Positions 1-8,501 of a DNA stretch of 64,000 nt are shown here, piece by piece. Both the position numbers and the translations under genes were made by a program. This DNA comes from Rickettsiales bacterium (lineage in GTDB: Bacteria; Pseudomonadota; Alphaproteobacteria; G027485855): assembly GCA_027485855.1 (NCBI GenBank), contig JAIXQD010000001.1, positions 579,575-643,574 on the forward strand, written 5' to 3'. Below the pieces are notes generated by a model. The model saw only the letters and a program-made list of their open reading frames with translations, was not told the DNA's origin and ran no database searches. Numbering within the stretch: the first letter of the stretch is position 1; the number at the start of each line of letters is the position of its first letter.

Positions 1-460
1 CTATTTTTTGTGGTGAGCCTGCGGGCTCTGCCTCAGTTTTACTTTGTTCTGTTTTGATTTTTTCAGCTTTATTTTTCTCAGCCATATTTTTTTCGGGCTT
101 ACTTTTTTCTGGCTTACTTTTTTCAGCGGATACATTTGGCGTAATTACACTTGGCGCCGGTTGCTCAATAGGGGGAGCTGCTGGCGGGGGTGCGTCTGCC
201 GTAATCTCTGCTTTGATGCTCACTGGTTTTGCGCTTACGCCAGTGACTGCCACCAAGCGATTAGCAATTTCAGGCTGGGGCTCTTTGTAGCATTCTATCT
301 CACCGAGGCTTTGATAACACCAGCGCGGCTGATTTTGCCAATCGGCCAGTTCGGCTTCGCCTGGAGCATTGACGTGTGAGGCAGCACAGCTGGCTGGCCC
401 CAAAAGGCTTACCAGCAAGGTCAATGTTGTGGCGCGTGGGATAGCATGAAAAAATCGCAT
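1..460 (-). CDS. Secreted protein with lysine/proline-rich tail, C-terminus beyond window
   Basis: The reading frame starts at an ATG at 460, four bases after the stop of the heptosyltransferase gene, and stays open through base 1, so only the first 153 codons are seen. Residues 1-27 look like an export signal (positive start, hydrophobic run, then a Cys in 'PASCAAS'); a lipoprotein is possible but the residue at -3 is Pro, which is atypical. A short Cys/Trp/Tyr-containing segment follows, with 'RWCYQSLGEIECYKEP' near residues 45-60. After that the protein is low-complexity and rich in Pro, Lys and Glu, with pentapeptide repeats of the type EKSKP encoded by 15-bp DNA repeats. Such tails often span the periplasm or cell wall. 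I do not recognise the family. Position suggests co-transcription with the upstream envelope gene. Confidence 0.6.
   Translation of the reverse strand, partial: MRFFHAIPRATTLTLLVSLLGPASCAASHVNAPGEAELADWQNQPRWCYQSLGEIECYKEPQPEIANRLVAVTGVSAKPVSIKAEITADAPPPAAPPIEQPAPSVITPNVSAEKSKPEKSKPEKNMAEKNKAEKIKTEQSKTEAEPAGSPQKI
72..117. repeat. 15-bp tandem repeats in the lysine/proline-rich tail
   Basis: TTTTTTCBGGCTTAC occurs twice (88-102, 103-117), with a diverged copy before (72-86). It encodes the KSKPE pentapeptides of the truncated protein. Confidence 0.8.
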
Positions 461-463
461 GGT

Positions 464-1447
464 TTATTCTGCCGCGCTATTCCTTGATAAATCTTTAGCA
501 AATTTTTGCTCTATGGCTTGCAGCACATCCGCCACCGCTAAGCCCAACATATGCGAGCGCGGCGGGCTGGTGGTCATGTCGGAGGCGTAAAGCATTTCAT
601 AGCTTTCGGGGCAGCGCAAACTATGCGCTTTCACGCCAAAAGCGCCATAAACGCGCTCGTCCGATGGGCCATAAAGACCCAAAGTCGGAATACCAACAGC
701 GGCCGCAATATGCATCAGGCCAGAATCATTGCCCACATAAAGCGCACAGCGACTTAAACATGCCGCAGCCTCGGCCGGATTCGTGCGGCCAGTTAAATTT
801 ATCAGCTGGTTTGCTGGCAGGGCTTGCAGTAAGGGCTGTATTTGCGCGTCTTCGCCCTTTGCGGCCAAAATAACAATGGGCGCTGCTGGCAAAAGCCCAT
901 CATGTGCCGTAAGGCGTAAAGCGAGTTGTGCAAAACGCTCGGCGGGCCATTGCTTACCTAAAGATTGGCTGGTTGGCCCCAGCGCCAGCACCGGCACGGG
1001 TGGTATGTTGTGGGCGGCAAAAGCTGCATCAGCCGCGCTCCAATAAAGCTTGGGTGGCAAGAGCGGCGCTTTGGCAAACACCGCCGACAGCTCTTGCACC
1101 TTATGGGTAAAAGGTGCGCTGCGCGGCACGCCCAAACGCGGGCCACGAAACAGCCGCGTAATAAAACTATCGCGCAAATCAATAATAAGGTGCCATTTTT
1201 GCTGTTTAAGTTTTTGCCATAATTTAAGCCAGTGCAGATTATATTTTTCTTTGCGCAGCGTGATAATTTGCACCACTTGCGGTGCAGCCGCAAATAAGGG
1301 CGCCGGCACCACACCACACACCACCGTGATGGCAGCATCAGGGTATAGTTTATGCAGATGCGCCAAAAGCCCCGTCGAGAGCACGGCATCGCCCAGGCGA
1401 TTGGCGCTTATAAACAAAATATTTTTGCTGTTTTCTGTTTGTGGCAT
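464..1447 (-). CDS. Glycosyltransferase family 9, ADP-heptose:LPS heptosyltransferase-like
   Basis: This 327-residue protein has the two halves of family 9 glycosyltransferases. Near the N-terminus is 'ISANRLGDAVLSTGLLAHL', the acceptor-side motif with the conserved Asp. In the C-terminal half are 'LALGPTSQSLGKQWP' and 'YVGNDSGLMHIAAAVGIPTLGLYGP', the nucleotide-sugar site of RfaC/RfaF/WaaQ proteins. It probably transfers a heptose or related sugar to the lipopolysaccharide core at the cytoplasmic face of the inner membrane. I chose the ATG at 1447 because AAGGAAA lies just upstream and because the longer frame to 1513 would run into the divergent ygfZ gene. GmhB at 47.5-48 kb, which makes a heptose precursor, supports a heptose-containing core. 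The exact acceptor cannot be read from the sequence. Confidence 0.85.
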   Translation of the reverse strand: MPQTENSKNILFISANRLGDAVLSTGLLAHLHKLYPDAAITVVCGVVPAPLFAAAPQVVQIITLRKEKYNLHWLKLWQKLKQQKWHLIIDLRDSFITRLFRGPRLGVPRSAPFTHKVQELSAVFAKAPLLPPKLYWSAADAAFAAHNIPPVPVLALGPTSQSLGKQWPAERFAQLALRLTAHDGLLPAAPIVILAAKGEDAQIQPLLQALPANQLINLTGRTNPAEAAACLSRCALYVGNDSGLMHIAAAVGIPTLGLYGPSDERVYGAFGVKAHSLRCPESYEMLYASDMTTSPPRSHMLGLAVADVLQAIEQKFAKDLSRNSAAE

Positions 1448-1482
1448 TGGCAATTTCCTTATTCTGTCCCAAGATAAAGCCG

Positions 1483-2283
1483 ATGAATGAAATTGGCTAT
1501 CTTTTGCTGCCACAGCGCGGCGTTTTACAGCTTTCCGGCCCGAATGCTGTGACCTTTTTGCAAGGGCTGATTAGCCAAGATATGGCGCAAGTCAGCCAAA
1601 CACAATGTCAGTGGGCGGCTTTACTGACTGCTCAAGGCAAATATCTCTATGATTTTTTTATCTATACCGATGGTACGGATTTTTATCTTGAGGGCGAAAA
1701 AACCCAATTGGCCGATTTGGCCAGCAGTCTTAATCGCTATAAGCTGCGCAGTAAAATAACCCTACAGCCTGCGCCTGACTTGCACGTTATTGCTGGCTTT
1801 GGCGCACCACCCAATAGCGTGCTCATCAGCCCCGACCCGCGCCACAAAAATATGGGCTGGCGTGGCCTATGGCCCAACAGTAAAGCTTTGCCCGACCTGC
1901 CCTTGCTGGATTTTTCTGTGTGGGATAGTGCACGCATCGCATTATCGCTGCCCGATGGCCGGCGCGATTTAATTTTTGAAAAATCAACACTGCATGAAGG
2001 TAACTTTGATTTATACAACGGCATATCATTTAAAAAGGGCTGTTATATCGGGCAAGAGCTAGTGTCCCGCACGCAGCATCGCGGCTTAGTAAAACGGCGC
2101 TTGCGCTGTGTTAAAATAACTTCTGGTACGCCCAGTTTTGGCGTTCCTATTTTTTCAGCGGGGCAAGAGGTGGGCGAAATGCGCAGCCTTTGTGACACTA
2201 TTGGTTTAGCATTACTGCGGCTAGAGCTTACGGCTGGTAATATTTTAAACTGTGGCGATGCGCTGTTAGAAATCGCGCCCTAG
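1483..2283 (+). CDS. ygfZ: YgfZ/GcvT-type folate-binding Fe-S cluster assembly protein
   Basis: A 266-residue member of the YgfZ branch of the GcvT fold. The family signature K-G-C-Y-x-G-Q-E is present as 'KGCYIGQELVSRTQHRG' near residue 185. The N-terminal part contains 'GPNAVTFLQGLISQDM', typical for the same family. YgfZ proteins bind tetrahydrofolate and help maintain Fe-S enzymes such as the radical-SAM methylthiotransferases; RimO, encoded further along in this window, belongs to that client class. The start at 1483 fits the length of homologues; an upstream GTG at 1441 would overlap the divergent gene. The gene ends head-on with the polyprenyl synthase: the two stop codons share the palindrome CTAG. 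Confidence 0.9.
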   Translation: MNEIGYLLLPQRGVLQLSGPNAVTFLQGLISQDMAQVSQTQCQWAALLTAQGKYLYDFFIYTDGTDFYLEGEKTQLADLASSLNRYKLRSKITLQPAPDLHVIAGFGAPPNSVLISPDPRHKNMGWRGLWPNSKALPDLPLLDFSVWDSARIALSLPDGRRDLIFEKSTLHEGNFDLYNGISFKKGCYIGQELVSRTQHRGLVKRRLRCVKITSGTPSFGVPIFSAGQEVGEMRSLCDTIGLALLRLELTAGNILNCGDALLEIAP

Positions 2284-3311
2284 AAATCACGCGTAACGGT
2301 AAAATCGATTGTGGCCAATAAAGCCTGCTTAATGGGGCTATCGGCAAATAAGCCTAGTGCATCATGCGCAATGGCGGCATAATGTTTTGCGCGCGCCACG
2401 CAATCGGCCAAACAACCATGCTTGGCTAACAGCTTTTGTGCCTCGGCAAAGTCGCCCTCTTGTTGTTGCAAATCGCCAAGGCAGCGCTGCCAAAAGGCCC
2501 GCTCGCTGCTGTCGGCGCGGGCGATGGCCAAAATAACCGGCAAGGTCATTTTGCCTTCTTTAAAATCATCGCCAACGCTTTTGCCTAAACGCGCTTGCTC
2601 GGCTGAGTAATCGAGCACGTCATCGATAATTTGAAACGCAATGCCAAGGTTGTGGCCATAGCTACGCAAAGCATCAATCTCGGCCGTGGGGCGCGCGGCC
2701 ACAAGGCCACCAATACGGCAAGCCGCCGCAAACAGCTCGGCCGTTTTAGCTTGCACCACTTCTAAATAAGCCTGCTCGCTGGTGGCGCTGTCATTAGTGG
2801 TGGCCAGTTGCAGCACCTCACCCTCGGCAATCAGCGCCGAGGATTGTGCCAAAATACGCAGCACATCCAAGCTGCCATCTTCGGTCATCAGTTGAAAGGC
2901 GCGGCTATATAAAAAATCACCCACCAGCACTGCCGCTAAATTACCAAACACCGCATGCGCCGCAGGGTTGCCACGGCGAAGGTCGGATTCATCAACCACA
3001 TCATCATGCAGCAAGGTTGCGGTGTGGATAAACTCAACCGCTGTTGCCAGCTTGACCGAACGCGGACCGCTATAACCGCACATTTTAGCGGTGGCTAAGG
3101 TGAGTAATGGTCGCAAACGCTTACCGCCATTGCCAATGATATAGCCAGCCAATTGCGGGATAAGCGCAACCGAGCTTTCCATCCGCGCCAGAATAAGCTG
3201 GTTTACCGCAGCAAGCTCATCGGCCACCAGCAGGCTCAGCTGGTCAATGCCGTTAACTTTTGCGCCGTTAACTTTTGCGGCATGTTTTTCAAGATTGATG
3301 ACACTATTCAT
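2280..3311 (-). CDS. ispB: Long-chain trans-polyprenyl diphosphate synthase (octaprenyl/decaprenyl)
   Basis: A 343-residue E-isoprenyl diphosphate synthase. The first Asp-rich motif is 'LLHDDVVDESDLRRG' (Asp103 onward), preceded by 'GNGGKRLRPLL'. The second is 'FQIIDDVLDYSAEQARLGKS' with 'GDDFKEGKMTLP' after it. These bind the Mg-diphosphates of allylic substrate and isopentenyl diphosphate. The product is likely the side chain of ubiquinone (C40 or C50; in alphaproteobacteria often C50). The N-terminus carries a direct repeat, AKVNG twice, encoded by a perfect 14-base, nearly 15-base, duplication at 3251-3280. The start at 3311 lies only 18 bases from the divergent methyltransferase start, so the two promoters must overlap the opposite coding regions. 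Confidence 0.9.
   Translation of the reverse strand: MNSVINLEKHAAKVNGAKVNGIDQLSLLVADELAAVNQLILARMESSVALIPQLAGYIIGNGGKRLRPLLTLATAKMCGYSGPRSVKLATAVEFIHTATLLHDDVVDESDLRRGNPAAHAVFGNLAAVLVGDFLYSRAFQLMTEDGSLDVLRILAQSSALIAEGEVLQLATTNDSATSEQAYLEVVQAKTAELFAAACRIGGLVAARPTAEIDALRSYGHNLGIAFQIIDDVLDYSAEQARLGKSVGDDFKEGKMTLPVILAIARADSSERAFWQRCLGDLQQQEGDFAEAQKLLAKHGCLADCVARAKHYAAIAHDALGLFADSPIKQALLATIDFTVTRDF
3251..3280. repeat. 15-bp tandem duplication in the ispB 5' end
   Basis: CGTTAACTTTTGCG is repeated at a 15-base step; only the last base of the unit differs. It gives the AKVNG duplication in the protein N-terminus. Confidence 0.88.
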
Positions 3312-3329
3312 AAGCGCTTATATGGCAGG

Positions 3330-4121
3330 ATGAACACGCAAAATCCAGCAAACAATTATAGCTGCGATGCGCTTTTAGGCGGACGGGTGCTTTTATGGCA
3401 ACCACGCAAAGGCTATCGGGTGGCAATCGACCCCGTCTTGTTGGCGGCCGGCATTGAGGCAAAGGCGGGTGAGGCCGTGTGCGAATTGGGGCTTGGCACA
3501 GGGGCTGCCAGCCTTTGTTTGCTGGCCCGATGCCCCGATTTGCAGGTTTTTGGTATTGAGCGCGACCCCGAATTTGCCACGCTGGCAGCACGCAGTGCGG
3601 CCGATAATAAACGCACCCTCGCTATTATTGAGGCCGATATTGAGCATCTGCTTAACGCCCTGCCCGCAAATATGCCCGAAGGCTTAGCTGATAAAAAATT
3701 TAAGCATGTTTTCGCCAACCCGCCTTATTACGACAGCGCCCAACACAGCCCAAGCCCGCACCACAGCACCAACATTGCCCATGCCAGCACCACAGCCGCA
3801 CATATTTGGGCCGCGCTTGCGGCAAAATTATTGGCCGATAATGGCGTCTTTACGCTGATTTTACCGGCCAGCGCACAAACCGAGTGGCAGGCCACGCTGA
3901 CCGAGGCCGGTTTTGGTGGCTTGCAGCTTTTGCCGCTGCTGCCCAAAGCGGGCCAAGCCCCTAAACGCATTTTGCTGCGCGGCTTTTTAGGCCAAACCGC
4001 GCCCTTACAATTATGTGCCCCACTTATTTTGCATGAGGGCGCGGGCTATAGCACAGAGGCTGAGGCGGTCCTTCGTCATGCCGCGCCCTTATTGTGGAAG
4101 ATGCCCGTAATAGAGCAATAA
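3330..4121 (+). CDS. N6-adenine-type methyltransferase, TrmN6/YfiC-like
   Basis: A 263-residue class I SAM-dependent methyltransferase. Motif I is 'VCELGLGTGAASLCLLAR' and the catalytic loop is 'VFANPPYYDSAQHS', the NPPY motif used for amino-group methylation of adenine. This arrangement matches TrmN6 (YfiC), which modifies A37 of tRNA1(Val), and its alphaproteobacterial relatives. The opening 'CDALLGGRVLLWQPRKGYRVAIDPVLLAA' is typical of that subfamily. The frame is open upstream to 3153, but that part overlaps ispB on the other strand, so I take the ATG at 3330. The exact RNA substrate is inferred from family, not shown by the sequence. Confidence 0.82.
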   Translation: MNTQNPANNYSCDALLGGRVLLWQPRKGYRVAIDPVLLAAGIEAKAGEAVCELGLGTGAASLCLLARCPDLQVFGIERDPEFATLAARSAADNKRTLAIIEADIEHLLNALPANMPEGLADKKFKHVFANPPYYDSAQHSPSPHHSTNIAHASTTAAHIWAALAAKLLADNGVFTLILPASAQTEWQATLTEAGFGGLQLLPLLPKAGQAPKRILLRGFLGQTAPLQLCAPLILHEGAGYSTEAEAVLRHAAPLLWKMPVIEQ

Positions 4122-4219
4122 TTCTTGCCGTCAACACTCTATTATTGCCATCAACTCTTGGCAAAATGCAGTTTTAAGCGCATATTGCATTGCAAAAATA
4201 CCACTCTGATGAGGCCAAA

Positions 4220-5806
4220 ATGTCTGAAGCTGCCCCCCTCGCTAATTCCGTGCAATCTGCCCCTATAACGGCCGAGCCAAAAAATATTATGGCTAATTTG
4301 GTTAGCCTATGTAAGCGGCGTGGCTTTGTTTTTCAGGCCTCAGAAATTTATGGCGGCCTCAACGGCTTTTGGGATTACGGCCCGCTGGGCACCGCGCTAA
4401 AAAATAATATCCGCGATGCGTGGTGGCGTGACATGGTGGAGTGCCCGCCGATTGGCCCTGATGGTCACCCGCTGCAAATTTTTGGCCTCGATAGCAGCAT
4501 CATTCAAAATCCAAAAACTTGGGTGGCCAGCGGTCATGCCACTGGCTTTAGCGACCAAATGGTCGATTGCCGCGCCAGCAAATTACGCTATCGCGCCGAC
4601 CATGTTCTGTGCCAAGAGATTTTTGCCGAAAAAGCCGGACAGCGTAAATCGCTCGGCATTTTAGCGGTGCAATCGGGCGATGATGCCGCCGATATTTTAA
4701 GCAAAAGAGCACAAAAGCTGGTGCGCAAACAAGGCGGCGGCGATTTAGTACCCTTTACCATGAATAACGCCCGCCCCTATACCGCGCTTAGCCCCGCCGA
4801 GCGGGCTTTAGTGATTGGCCCTGATGCCGATGAGGCCGGCACACTCACCGAGCCACGCGCCTTCAACATGATGTTTGAAACCTATGTGGGTGCACTACAA
4901 GACGAAGACAGCAAAGCGTGGCTGCGCCCCGAAACTGCGCAAGGCATTTTTCTGAATTACAAAAATATTCTTGATACCATGCGCGCCAAAGTGCCCTTTG
5001 GTGTGGCGCAAGTGGGCAAGGCTTTTCGTAATGAAATCACGCCACGTAACTTTATTTTTCGCTCGCGTGAGTTTGAACAAATGGAGATGGAGTTTTTCTG
5101 CGAGCCAGAAAAAAGCCGTGAATGGTATGAGTTTTGGGTGCAAGCGCGGCTCGATTGGTGGGTCAAGCTGGGCGTGGCGCGCGAAAAACTTTACCGCAAT
5201 GAAATCGCCAAGGCCGATTTAGCCCATTATTCGCAGGCCTGCAGTGATATTGAATATCTTTACCCCTTCACTGCGCCCAATTTTGGCGAGCTAGAGGGCG
5301 TGGCGCATCGTGGCAATTTTGATTTGTCGCAACATACCGAGCATAGCCGCGTGAAGCTCGACTATTTCGAGCAAGAGGGCAATTTGCGTTTTGTACCACA
5401 CGTCATTGAGCCCGCCAGCGGCCTGACCCGCGCTGTGTTGGTGATGCTGTGCGAGGCTTATCATTATGACGCCAGTCGGGCCAGCCCCGAAATTTTGCGC
5501 CTGCCCGCACGCATTGCGCCCATTAAATTGGGCATTTTTCCGTTGGTCAATAAAGACGGCATGCCCGAAATGGCCGAAAAACTTTATCTGGATTTGCGCC
5601 AGCGCTACACCTGCCAATATGATGCCAAGCAAACCATCGGCAAACGTTATGCGCGCATGGATGAAGCCGGCACGCCATTTTGTCTGACTATCGATGGCGA
5701 TAGTTTAAGCAACAATGATGTGACTGTGCGCGAGCGCGATAGTGGCACGCAGCAACGCGTGAATGTCAGCCAGCTGCAAAACTTCCTGACCGAGAAAATG
5801 AGCTAA
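4220..5806 (+). CDS. glyQS: Glycyl-tRNA synthetase, single-chain (alpha2) type
   Basis: A 528-residue class II synthetase that charges tRNA-Gly. It starts with 'NLVSLCKRRGFVFQASEIYGGLNGFWDYGPLG', the hallmark of the single-chain type found in eukaryotes, archaea and some bacteria. Motif 2 is 'GKAFRNEITPRNFIFRSREFEQMEMEFF'. The C-terminal 110 residues form the anticodon-binding domain. Most alphaproteobacteria instead have a two-gene alpha/beta enzyme (glyQ, glyS), so this form is notable. The ATG at 4220 is preceded by GAGG at a good distance; an earlier ATG at 4190 has no such site. ppdK follows after three bases, so the two are probably co-transcribed. Confidence 0.95.
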   Translation: MSEAAPLANSVQSAPITAEPKNIMANLVSLCKRRGFVFQASEIYGGLNGFWDYGPLGTALKNNIRDAWWRDMVECPPIGPDGHPLQIFGLDSSIIQNPKTWVASGHATGFSDQMVDCRASKLRYRADHVLCQEIFAEKAGQRKSLGILAVQSGDDAADILSKRAQKLVRKQGGGDLVPFTMNNARPYTALSPAERALVIGPDADEAGTLTEPRAFNMMFETYVGALQDEDSKAWLRPETAQGIFLNYKNILDTMRAKVPFGVAQVGKAFRNEITPRNFIFRSREFEQMEMEFFCEPEKSREWYEFWVQARLDWWVKLGVAREKLYRNEIAKADLAHYSQACSDIEYLYPFTAPNFGELEGVAHRGNFDLSQHTEHSRVKLDYFEQEGNLRFVPHVIEPASGLTRAVLVMLCEAYHYDASRASPEILRLPARIAPIKLGIFPLVNKDGMPEMAEKLYLDLRQRYTCQYDAKQTIGKRYARMDEAGTPFCLTIDGDSLSNNDVTVRERDSGTQQRVNVSQLQNFLTEKMS

Positions 5807-5809
5807 GCC

Positions 5810-8479
5810 ATGGCGCACGCAATTTTAGCCCCCATTGCCACACATAAATTTATTTATCGCTTTGGCGGCACCACCGCCGAGGGCGATGCCAGCATGAAAG
5901 CGTTACTCGGCGGTAAAGGCGCCAACCTTGCTGAAATGTGCAAGCTGGGCCTGCCTGTGCCACCCGGTTTTACCCTTTCCACCGAGACATGTAGCTATTT
6001 TTATGCGCATGGACAAAGCTACCCAAAAAGCCTTGAGGCCGAACTTGCGCAAGCGCTGGCGGCGCTTGAGCAGCAAACCGCGCGGCGCTTTGGCGTGGCC
6101 GAAAACCCGCTGTTAGTGTCGGTGCGCTCGGGGGCGCGTGCGTCAATGCCTGGTATGATGGATACCATCTTAAACCTGGGCCTCAATGACGCCACTGCCG
6201 CGGGCTTAGCCACACAAACCGGCGATGCGCGCTTTGCCTATGATAGTTATCGTCGGTTTATTCAGATGTATGGGCAAGTGGTGTTGGGCGTGCCGCATCA
6301 TGTTTTTGAAGATATATTAGAGCAACATAAGCGCGACGAAAAACTCACCCTCGATACCGAGCTTACCGCCGCGCACTGGCAAGCCATTATTGCCGATTAT
6401 TTACAAGCCATCAAAAAACATACCGGCAACCCCTTTCCGCAAGATGTGCATGAGCAGCTGTGGGGCGCGATTGGCGCGGTGTTTAAAAGCTGGCAAAACC
6501 CACGCGCCAACACTTACCGCAAGCTGAATAATATTCCCGCTGATTGGGGCACGGCTGTCACCGTGCAAGCCATGGTGTTTGGCAACCGAGGCGCCAACTG
6601 TGCCACGGGCGTGGCTTTTACGCGCAACCCCGCTAATGGCGAAAATATATTTTATGGGGAATATCTTCCTAATGCACAGGGCGAGGATGTGGTGGCAGGC
6701 CTGCGCACCCCCTTGCCGCTTTTGGCGCGTGATGGCGCGGAGGCTTTGGAAAACACCATGCCAGCGGTATTTGCGCAGCTGGTGACGCTGCGCGCGCACC
6801 TTGAGCGCACCTTCGCCGATATGCAGGATATTGAATTTACCGTTGAAAGCGGCAAGCTTTACGTGCTGCAAACCCGCAATGGCAAGCGCACGGCAGCGGC
6901 GGCTATACAAATTGCCGTTGATATGGTGGCAGAAGGGCTGATTGATAAAAAAGAAGCGCTGTTGCGCCTTGAGCCTGAGTCACTCAACCAATTGCTGCAC
7001 CCAACGCTTGACCCCCATGCCGAGCGGCGCTGCTTTGCCCGTGGCTTACCCGCCTCACCGGGGGCTGCGGCTGGGCGTATTGTCTTTTCAGCTGAAGCCG
7101 CCGAGGATTTAGCCGCCAAGGGTGAGCCGGTTATTTTGTGCCGCGCTGAAACCAGCCCTGAAGATATTCATGGCATGCATGCCGCCAAAGGTATTCTCAC
7201 CACACGCGGCGGCATGACCAGCCATGCGGCGGTCGTGGCGCGGGGCATGGGGCGCACCTGCATTGTGGGTGCGGGGCATATTCGTATTGATGAGCAAACA
7301 CAAACCATGAGTGCCGGCAGCCTTGTGCTGAAGGCCGGTGATTGGCTGACGCTTGATGGCGGCACAGGCGAAGTTTTATTGGGCAAATTGCCCACGCGTG
7401 AGCCTGAATTATCGGGCGCTTTTACGCAAATTATGGGCTGGGCCGATGAGGTGCGTCAGCTACGCGTGCGCGCAAATGCTGAAACCCCGCAAGATGCTGC
7501 CATGGCGCGGCGCTTTGGCGCAGAGGGCATTGGCCTTGCCCGCACCGAACATATGTTTTTTGAGGCCAGCCGCATTACCCATATGCGCGCCATGATTCTG
7601 GCCGAAAACAGCGCGGCGCGTGAGCAGGCACTAGCCGCACTCGAGCCCGAGCAACAACAAGATTTTTTAGCGCTGTTCCGTATTATGGCGGGGCTGCCGG
7701 TCAATATCCGCTTGCTCGACCCGCCCTTGCACGAGTTTTTGCCCAAAACTGCGGCCGAAGCAGCGGATGCCGCGCAACTTTTGGGCCTGTCGGCCGCACA
7801 AATTTTAAGCCGTGCTGCCGATCTAGAGGAAAGTAATCCTATGTTGGGGCATCGTGGCTGCCGCTTAGGCATCACCTTCCCTGAAATTTATGCCATGCAG
7901 GCTCGCGCTATTTTTGCCGCAGCCCAGCAGGCGCAAAATGAAGGGCTAGAAGTGCTGCCCGAAATTATGCTGCCACTCATTGCCAATAAGGCCGAGCTCA
8001 TCACCCTTAAAACTTTAATCGATGATGTCGCCAAAAACACCGCGCCCGCTGTGCGTTATAGTGTTGGCACCATGATTGAGCTGCCACGGGCGGCCTTGCG
8101 CGCGGGCGAGCTTGCCGAACATGCCGCCTTTTTTAGCTTTGGCACCAACGATCTTACCCAAACCACTTGGGGCCTCTCGCGCGATGATGCGGGGCATTTT
8201 TTGCCGCATTATCAGCAAGGCAAAATTATTGCCGCCGACCCGTTCAGCACCCTTGATATTGACGGGGTGGGCGAGCTGATGAGTCTTGCTTGTGAGCGGG
8301 GCCGCAAAACCCGCGCCGATATTAAGCTGGGCATTTGTGGCGAGCATGGCGGCGATCCGGCCAGCATTGCCTTTTGCCAAAGCCTTGGGCTGAATTATGT
8401 CAGTTGCTCGCCTTACCGTGTGCCCATTGCCCGCCTTGCGGCAGCACAAGCGTCTTTGCGGCAAAAACAAAGCGTGTGA
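5810..8479 (+). CDS. ppdK: Pyruvate, phosphate dikinase
   Basis: An 889-residue enzyme interconverting pyruvate + ATP + phosphate and PEP + AMP + PPi. The N-terminal ATP-grasp domain has 'LLGGKGANLAEMCKLGLPVPPGFTLSTE' and 'SVRSGARASMPGMMDTILNLGLND'. The central phosphohistidine domain has 'TTRGGMTSHAAVVARGMGRTCIVG', whose His carries the phosphate. The C-terminal TIM barrel ends with 'CGEHGGDPASIAFCQSLGLNYVSCSPYRVPIARLAAAQ', including the catalytic Cys. Length and all three domains are standard. It lies directly behind glycyl-tRNA synthetase, an arrangement also common where the synthetase is the two-subunit form. Confidence 0.97.
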   Translation: MAHAILAPIATHKFIYRFGGTTAEGDASMKALLGGKGANLAEMCKLGLPVPPGFTLSTETCSYFYAHGQSYPKSLEAELAQALAALEQQTARRFGVAENPLLVSVRSGARASMPGMMDTILNLGLNDATAAGLATQTGDARFAYDSYRRFIQMYGQVVLGVPHHVFEDILEQHKRDEKLTLDTELTAAHWQAIIADYLQAIKKHTGNPFPQDVHEQLWGAIGAVFKSWQNPRANTYRKLNNIPADWGTAVTVQAMVFGNRGANCATGVAFTRNPANGENIFYGEYLPNAQGEDVVAGLRTPLPLLARDGAEALENTMPAVFAQLVTLRAHLERTFADMQDIEFTVESGKLYVLQTRNGKRTAAAAIQIAVDMVAEGLIDKKEALLRLEPESLNQLLHPTLDPHAERRCFARGLPASPGAAAGRIVFSAEAAEDLAAKGEPVILCRAETSPEDIHGMHAAKGILTTRGGMTSHAAVVARGMGRTCIVGAGHIRIDEQTQTMSAGSLVLKAGDWLTLDGGTGEVLLGKLPTREPELSGAFTQIMGWADEVRQLRVRANAETPQDAAMARRFGAEGIGLARTEHMFFEASRITHMRAMILAENSAAREQALAALEPEQQQDFLALFRIMAGLPVNIRLLDPPLHEFLPKTAAEAADAAQLLGLSAAQILSRAADLEESNPMLGHRGCRLGITFPEIYAMQARAIFAAAQQAQNEGLEVLPEIMLPLIANKAELITLKTLIDDVAKNTAPAVRYSVGTMIELPRAALRAGELAEHAAFFSFGTNDLTQTTWGLSRDDAGHFLPHYQQGKIIAADPFSTLDIDGVGELMSLACERGRKTRADIKLGICGEHGGDPASIAFCQSLGLNYVSCSPYRVPIARLAAAQASLRQKQSV

Positions 8480-8501
8480 AATTGTTCCTAACAAAGTTTC
8501 A

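Noticed and set aside
44..379. Plus-strand frames at the left edge
   Set aside because: They are composed of Phe/Ser- or Gly-rich runs opposite the minus-strand secreted protein, which has a signal peptide and continues the operon.
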